Shown: one piece after another, positions 60,425-64,000 of the stretch
How the letters are laid out: each line of letters begins with the position of its first letter
Position numbering within the stretch: position 1 is the first letter of the stretch
NCBI RefSeq assembly: GCF_002860285.1
Contig: NZ_PGVF01000008.1
Coordinates: forward strand, 1 to 64,000
Length of the DNA stretch: 64,000 bases
Reading direction: 5' to 3'
Origin: Bacillus sp. M6-12
GTDB lineage: Bacteria; Bacillota; Bacilli; Bacillales; DSM-1321
Notes under the pieces: generated by a model
What the model was told of the DNA's origin: nothing
What the model saw: only the letters and a program-made list of their open reading frames with translations
Databases searched by the model: none
Translations under genes and position numbers: made by a program

Positions 60425-60719
60425 GATACAACCTCCCTTTCATCTATTAACAATCTATTCACACAGCGATTCAAAGGGAATGTGGAAAAGCACTAATGGG
60501 CAATAAATAGGTGTTTGGGATGAAAGGGAATGCAGAATTGGGGTGCAATGGGTATATCCATAACAAAAAACTTTCATGAGATTTAACTCCATAACTATGT
60601 ATGGGTATTAACATTAATAGTTAGCAGATGCTCAACATACTAAGGTGGAGTATGAGAAGCTTTACCAAACAGCTTCCGGAGATTTTTACATTTTAATTTA
60701 ATTATAATTTTTCCCCCAA

Positions 60720-60880
60720 ACAATCGGCTCAGCTCCGCCCTTTTCCATAAGAAAAGCGGAAGCGCCTCTGATGAAGGAAGAACGGCTAGCACTTCCACAC
60801 AAAGCTGCCGCTTTGTTTCGTGTGATGTGTCTCTGCCGAAGCTTTCCATCGGGGCTGGGCACTGAAGCTAGACATCTGTA
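60720..60880. repeat. Dispersed intergenic repeat copy
   Basis: Positions 60752-60880 run from AAAAGCGGAAGCGCC through a GAAGGAAGAACGGCTAG block and a GCTGCCGCTTTGTTTCGTG core to GGGGCTGGGCACTGAAGCTAGACATC. The same parts occur in the copies at 54092 and 63233. The left flank (60720-60756) also matches the fragment at 15997-16032. Confidence 0.8.
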
Positions 60881-60936
60881 CTAGTTAAAAAGGAATGCTT
60901 TCTTACCTTACAAAAAAAGAGCAGACAATATATTGC

Positions 60937-61179
60937 CTACTCTTTTATCAGTACAACCCTTTCAGATCTGCAGGATGGACACAACATCAGATGGGGACAT
61001 TCTCCATTTTTCAAGCTGGTTTCATAGCCATCAATTTTTTTAAGGCTGTCAATGTCCATATAAGGGCTGTAATTCCCATAATAATCCATAACTTTTCCCT
61101 GGTCGTCCATTCTATCGCCGCAATTTTCGCAGAATATCTGGACTTCCCTTAATCCATTGCATAATGGGCATACACCCAT
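60937..61179 (-). CDS. Small zinc-ribbon-like protein
   Basis: An 80-residue protein with three Cys pairs: CPLC near residue 4, CENCGDRMDD near residue 17, and CPHLMLCPSCRSERV near the C-terminus. The pattern suggests one or two zinc knuckles. The middle (YGNYSPYMDIDSLKKIDGYE) is polar. I do not recognise a named family beyond that. GGAGGAGATTTT precedes the ATG. Confidence 0.75.
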   Translation of the reverse strand: MGVCPLCNGLREVQIFCENCGDRMDDQGKVMDYYGNYSPYMDIDSLKKIDGYETSLKNGECPHLMLCPSCRSERVVLIKE

Positions 61180-61539
61180 AAAATCTCCTCCTTCAGAAGC
61201 TCTAAAAAATTTAACATATTGGTTTTATTAAACTATTGGTTTCCGCTTTAGTGGCGGTTCGGGAGCCTTCTCGACGCTTACTGCAAGTATGTACTCTATT
61301 CCGTTCATCCTTCTTAATATGCCCTTATCTTAATGAACTAAAAAACCACAAATTACATATAGCCGTTACCGCATAAATCCCTGCAGGTTTTCAGATAATA
61401 ATGACAGGCTTCAAATAACGGGTTAGGCCTTGGCGGCAGCAGAATGCTTCCTCTGCCATTGGTTCGATTCCATACTGACCCGCCAATTCTAAATGCAAAA
61501 AGGACAAGTTCTAAAGAACAACAAAGGAGGAATATTTTA
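61180..61539. other. Intergenic stretch between small zinc protein and SASP gene
   Basis: About 360 bases with no gene seen. It must hold the SASP promoter; CATACT at 61471-61476 resembles a sigma-G -10 box, but no matching -35 lies at the correct distance. A GC-rich segment at 61245-61280 (GCGGTTCGGGAGCC) looks like a fragment of an intergenic repeat. Confidence 0.5.
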
Positions 61540-61737
61540 ATGGCTAGGAGGAACCAATTATTAGTTCCAGGGGTTCAGCAAGCTCTTGATCAATTGAAAT
61601 ATGAAATCGCTTCTGAGTTCGGTGTTACTCTCGGTGCAGAACAAACAGCACGTGCTAACGGTTCAGTCGGCGGAGAAATCACTAAACGTCTTGTTCAAAT
61701 GGCTCAACAGCAACTAAGCGGATTGGGCCAGCAATAA
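61540..61737 (+). CDS. Alpha/beta-type small acid-soluble spore protein
   Basis: A 65-residue DNA-binding SASP. The GPR protease site is in [10 protein letters not shown] near residue 20, and the C-terminal conserved motif is [21 protein letters not shown]. These proteins coat spore DNA and protect it from UV and chemicals, and are made in the forespore under sigma-G. The ATG at 61540 follows AAAGGAGG; the upstream extension to 61444 has no support. It is close to SspA/SspB types. Confidence 0.95.
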   Translation: MARRNQLLVPGVQQALDQLKYEIASEFGVTLGAEQTARANGSVGGEITKRLVQMAQQQLSGLGQQ

Positions 61738-61777
61738 CTAAATTCAACATCGCTTTTGGTTACAATAATATATGGCT

Positions 61778-61803
61778 TGCCCCCTTGTAAAAAGGGGGCT
61801 TTA
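61778..61803. terminator. Hairpin between SASP and fumarase genes
   Basis: GCCCCCTT and AAGGGGGC form an 8-bp GC-rich stem; the plus strand continues TTTA. It lies between convergent genes. Confidence 0.75.
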
Positions 61804-61831
61804 CTGCTTATTGGACTGAGTTCTCTATTGC

Positions 61832-63214
61832 TCATCGCTTAATCATTTTTGCCGGGTCAACCCATAAGTTAAACTGCTCCTCTGTAACATATCCAAGTGA
61901 CATTGCGCTTTCTTTTAATGTAGTATTTTCATTGTGCGCTTTTTTTGCAATTTCTGCTGCTTTCTCGTATCCAATATAATCATTCAAAGCTGTAACAAGC
62001 ATAAGCGACCGAGTTACGTTGTCATTGATATTCGATTCTTTGGCCTCTAGGCCTTTTATGCACTTTTCATCAAAGGAACTCATTCCGTCAGCAAGAAGTT
62101 GTACTGTTTGAAGGAAATTATAAATAATGACCGGCTTAAATACATTTAATTCAAAGTTCCCCTGGCTTGCCGCAAAGGAAATAGTTGTATCATTTCCAAA
62201 AACTTGAGCTGTTATCATTGTTAATGCTTCGCTTTGCGTGGGATTCACTTTTCCAGGCATGATGGAACTGCCCGGTTCATTCGCAGGAATAATCAATTCA
62301 CCGATCCCGCTTCTTGGACCGCTTGCAAGCCACCTTACATCATTTGCAATTTTCATTAAATCCGCAGCCAATGCTTTTAGTGCTCCATGAACATGAACGA
62401 TTTCATCATGGCTGGTCAGGGCCTGAAAAAGGTTTGAGGAAGCTTGAAAATCAAAACCTGTTTCTGCACTAATATACTGAGCCGCTATTTTGCCGAACTC
62501 AGGATGGGCATTAATTCCTGTCCCAACTGCAGTTCCGCCAATAGCCAGATCCAAAAGATGCCGGCTGCTTTCCTGAATCATTCTCATATTTTTATCAAGC
62601 ATGGCTCTCCATCCGCTGATTTCCTGTCCAAGAGTTAATGGGGTAGCATCCTGCAGATGAGTACGTCCAATTTTGACTAAATCGGCATATTTCTCTTCCT
62701 TTTGTTTCAGACTGTCCCGCAATTGGGTTAGCACAGGCATAAGCTTTACCTGTACAGCCTGGTAGGCAGCAACATGCATCGCTGTTGGAAAAGAATCATT
62801 GGAGCTTTGTGATTTATTCACATCATCATTAGGATGCAGCCGCTCTATACTTCCTTTCTCCTCGAGCCACTTATTCCCTTTGTTCGCGATTACCTCATTT
62901 ATATTCATATTTGATTGTGTGCCGCTTCCGGTTTGCCATACCACCAGCGGAAAATGGCTGTCCAGCGATCCATTTATTATTTCTTCACAAACTGTGACAA
63001 TGGCTTGCTTTTTTATTTCAGACAACGTTCCCAGCTCAAAATTGGTGACCGCTGCTGCCTTTTTGACAAGAGCATAGGCATAAATAAGCTCCAAAGGCAT
63101 TTTCTCCTTGCCTATTCGGAAGTTTATCCTGCTTCTTTCCGTTTGTGCCCCCCAGAATCTATCTAAAGGGACACGGATCTCGCCCATGGTATCTTTTTCC
63201 ATTCTGTAATCCAC
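61832..63214 (-). CDS. fumC: Class II fumarate hydratase
   Basis: A 460-residue fumarase (FumC/CitG). It has [14 protein letters not shown] near residue 24, [50 protein letters not shown] and the signature [13 protein letters not shown] near residue 315. It hydrates fumarate to malate in the TCA cycle without an iron-sulfur cluster. The GTG at 63214 is seven or eight bases behind AAAGGAGGAG. B. subtilis calls this gene citG. Confidence 0.96.
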   Translation of the reverse strand: MDYRMEKDTMGEIRVPLDRFWGAQTERSRINFRIGKEKMPLELIYAYALVKKAAAVTNFELGTLSEIKKQAIVTVCEEIINGSLDSHFPLVVWQTGSGTQSNMNINEVIANKGNKWLEEKGSIERLHPNDDVNKSQSSNDSFPTAMHVAAYQAVQVKLMPVLTQLRDSLKQKEEKYADLVKIGRTHLQDATPLTLGQEISGWRAMLDKNMRMIQESSRHLLDLAIGGTAVGTGINAHPEFGKIAAQYISAETGFDFQASSNLFQALTSHDEIVHVHGALKALAADLMKIANDVRWLASGPRSGIGELIIPANEPGSSIMPGKVNPTQSEALTMITAQVFGNDTTISFAASQGNFELNVFKPVIIYNFLQTVQLLADGMSSFDEKCIKGLEAKESNINDNVTRSLMLVTALNDYIGYEKAAEIAKKAHNENTTLKESAMSLGYVTEEQFNLWVDPAKMIKR

Positions 63215-63232
63215 TTTTACTCCTCCTTTTTA

Positions 63233-63371
63233 AAAGCGCATGCGCCCTGATGAAGGAAGAACGGCTAAGTGCGCTACGAAACAAAGCTGCGGCTTTGTTT
63301 CATGGCGATGTATCGCTGCCGAAGCATTCCCTGTCCTGTGCGTTGGGGCTGGGCGCTGAAGCTAACATCTT
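63233..63371. repeat. Dispersed intergenic repeat copy
   Basis: From AAAAGCGCATGCGCC to GGGGCTGGGCGCTGAAGCTAACATC, with the GAAGGAAGAACGGCTAAG block, the hairpin AACAAAGC-TGCG-GCTTTGTTT and the ATGTATCGCTGCCGAAGC core. It shares all blocks with the copies near 54 and 60.8 kb. Confidence 0.82.
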
Positions 63372-63440
63372 TATCTTAAGAAAAGCCTTATTTTTACCTA
63401 TGTTTATAATTATCTCCCTGTTCAATAAGAAGAAATCAGT

Positions 63441-63479
63441 GAAAAACCCTGACTTCTTTTTTATAAGAAATATCAGGGC
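63441..63479 (-). terminator. Terminator after csbD-like gene
   Basis: On the minus strand CCCTGA..TTTCTT pairs with AAGAAGTCAGGG, followed by five T residues. Confidence 0.82.
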
Positions 63480-63501
63480 CTGTTTTTACTTTTTTCGTTG
63501 G

Positions 63502-63693
63502 TTAGCGGTTATTCCTGTCGGGATCTAGCATATCCTTGGCTTCCCCAATAGTATTTTGAAAAGATCCTTTCATCTTGTCCTTTTTGCCGTCTGCCTGCAT
63601 TTCTTTATTTCCAGAGGCATTTCCAATCTGGTCTTTTGTTTCACCTTTAATTTTATTTACAGTGCCTTTTACTTTATCTGATAAACCACTCAT
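63502..63693 (-). CDS. CsbD family stress protein
   Basis: A 63-residue hydrophilic CsbD-like protein: MSGLSDKVKGTVNKIKGETKDQIGNASGN, then MKGSFQNTIGEAKDML. The family is part of the general stress response in Bacillus. The ATG at 63693 is eight bases behind GGAGG. A sigma-B-like promoter lies upstream, in agreement with csbD regulation in B. subtilis. Confidence 0.9.
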   Translation of the reverse strand: MSGLSDKVKGTVNKIKGETKDQIGNASGNKEMQADGKKDKMKGSFQNTIGEAKDMLDPDRNNR

Positions 63694-63729
63694 CATATTG
63701 CCTCCATTTCTATATTTGTTTACTGTTCT

Positions 63730-63755
63730 TTTCCCTTTTGAAAAAGGTAATAAAC
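63730..63755 (-). promoter_or_regulatory. Candidate sigma-B promoter of csbD-like gene
   Basis: On the minus strand GTTTAT (63750-63755) and GGGAAA (63730-63735) are 14 bases apart, close to the sigma-B consensus GTTTAA-N12-14-GGGTAT. Confidence 0.6.
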
Positions 63756-63841
63756 ACTGAGAACTGAAGCAGGCTGAATATTGATTTGGAGTTAAACAAA
63801 CAATATAAAAAACTTATATAAGCATACCAGGGAGGTTAATT

Positions 63842-64000
63842 TTGAAAAAAAATCTGTTTCTTCTAATTGCTTTTTCACTTTTTCTGTTCCCTTCAGCTTC
63901 TGTTCACGCGATGCTGATGAAGGATTTAAAAACAGCAATCATTATTGATGACTTTGGCGGGGGAAACGGTGGTGTTAATGAGTTCTTAAGCGGGGACATT
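63842..64000 (+). CDS. Secreted divergent polysaccharide deacetylase (partial)
   Basis: The first 53 residues of a protein cut by the window edge. The TTG at 63842 follows GGGAGGTTAATT. A signal peptide KKNLFLLIAFSLFLFPSASVHA is clear. It is followed by TAIIIDDFGGGNGGVNEFL, which fits the first metal-binding strand of divergent (YibQ-like) polysaccharide deacetylases. It should act outside the membrane on wall or surface glycan, if the rest of the protein bears this out. Confidence 0.7.
   Translation, partial: MKKNLFLLIAFSLFLFPSASVHAMLMKDLKTAIIIDDFGGGNGGVNEFLSGDI

Noticed and set aside
61333-61370. TGAACT...CATATAG as sigma-G promoter of the SASP gene
   Set aside because: Spacing is 16 instead of 17-18, the -35 matches poorly and it is about 170-200 bases from the gene.

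Overview
The window is a low-to-moderate GC, endospore-forming Bacillaceae chromosome segment, from a relative of Bacillus subtilis but not that species. The basis is gene order. hmoB, yhfA, yhaA, ecsC, ecsBA, hit, serC, trpP, yhaH-like, hpr(scoC), prsA, yhaL, yhaM, yhaN, yhaO, yhaP, yhaQ, yhzD, yhaR and later hemZ, yhaX, yheA and yheE follow the B. subtilis yha/yhe region as I remember it. Sporulation genes are also present: an alpha/beta SASP, YjcZ miniproteins, a CotS-like kinase, CgeB and a SplA-like protein.

Layout. 0.3-5.8 kb: heme monooxygenase, YhfA permease, M20 amidohydrolase, RlaP-type nucleotidyltransferase, EcsC. 6.1-7.4 kb: a broken TctA permease and a nitroreductase, which sit between ecsC and ecsB. 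8-10 kb: the EcsAB exporter. 10.05-10.45 kb: a small tandem-repeat unit with its own strong terminator. 10.5-18.4 kb: hit, serC, TRAP-controlled trpP, a pentapeptide-repeat protein, YtxH-like protein, Hpr, two YjcZ miniproteins, PrsA, YhaL. 18.5-28 kb: YhaM exoribonuclease with the YhaN/YhaO SbcCD-like pair, the YhaPQ ABC transporter, YhzD and YhaR.

28-51.5 kb lies between yhaR and hemZ and looks inserted relative to B. subtilis. It holds bioY-bioB behind a BirA operator; a four-gene cassette of three paralogous GT-A glycosyltransferases and an APH-fold kinase; metabolic genes (AcuI-like reductase, DsbA-like protein, acyl-CoA ligase with a cre site, DDAH-like protein, MBL hydrolase); and a two-armed spore-surface glycan locus. 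One arm runs leftward (FemAB/GNAT-like protein, CgeB glycosyltransferase, LpxC-like deacetylase, WbqC, ATP-grasp, then a CotS-like kinase). The other runs rightward (a 43-residue Pro/Lys/His-rich peptide, DegT aminotransferase, Gfo/Idh dehydrogenase). Sigma-K-like promoters face outwards from the gap between them.

51.5-64 kb: HemZ, DedA, SplA-like, YhaX, YheA, YheE, a small pseudogene, a PucR-type regulator with MsmX, GalU, an alpha/beta SASP, class II fumarase, CsbD and the start of a secreted divergent polysaccharide deacetylase. Dispersed GC-rich intergenic repeats lie at the left edge and at 54, 60.8 and 63.3 kb.

The most interesting system is the glycan locus at 42.9-50.0 kb. It combines an LpxC-type deacetylase with intact metal and catalytic residues and a GnnA/GnnB-like dehydrogenase-aminotransferase pair, enzyme types best known from lipid A and O-antigen amino-sugar synthesis, in a Gram-positive spore former. 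I infer a spore-surface amino-sugar pathway expressed late in the mother cell.
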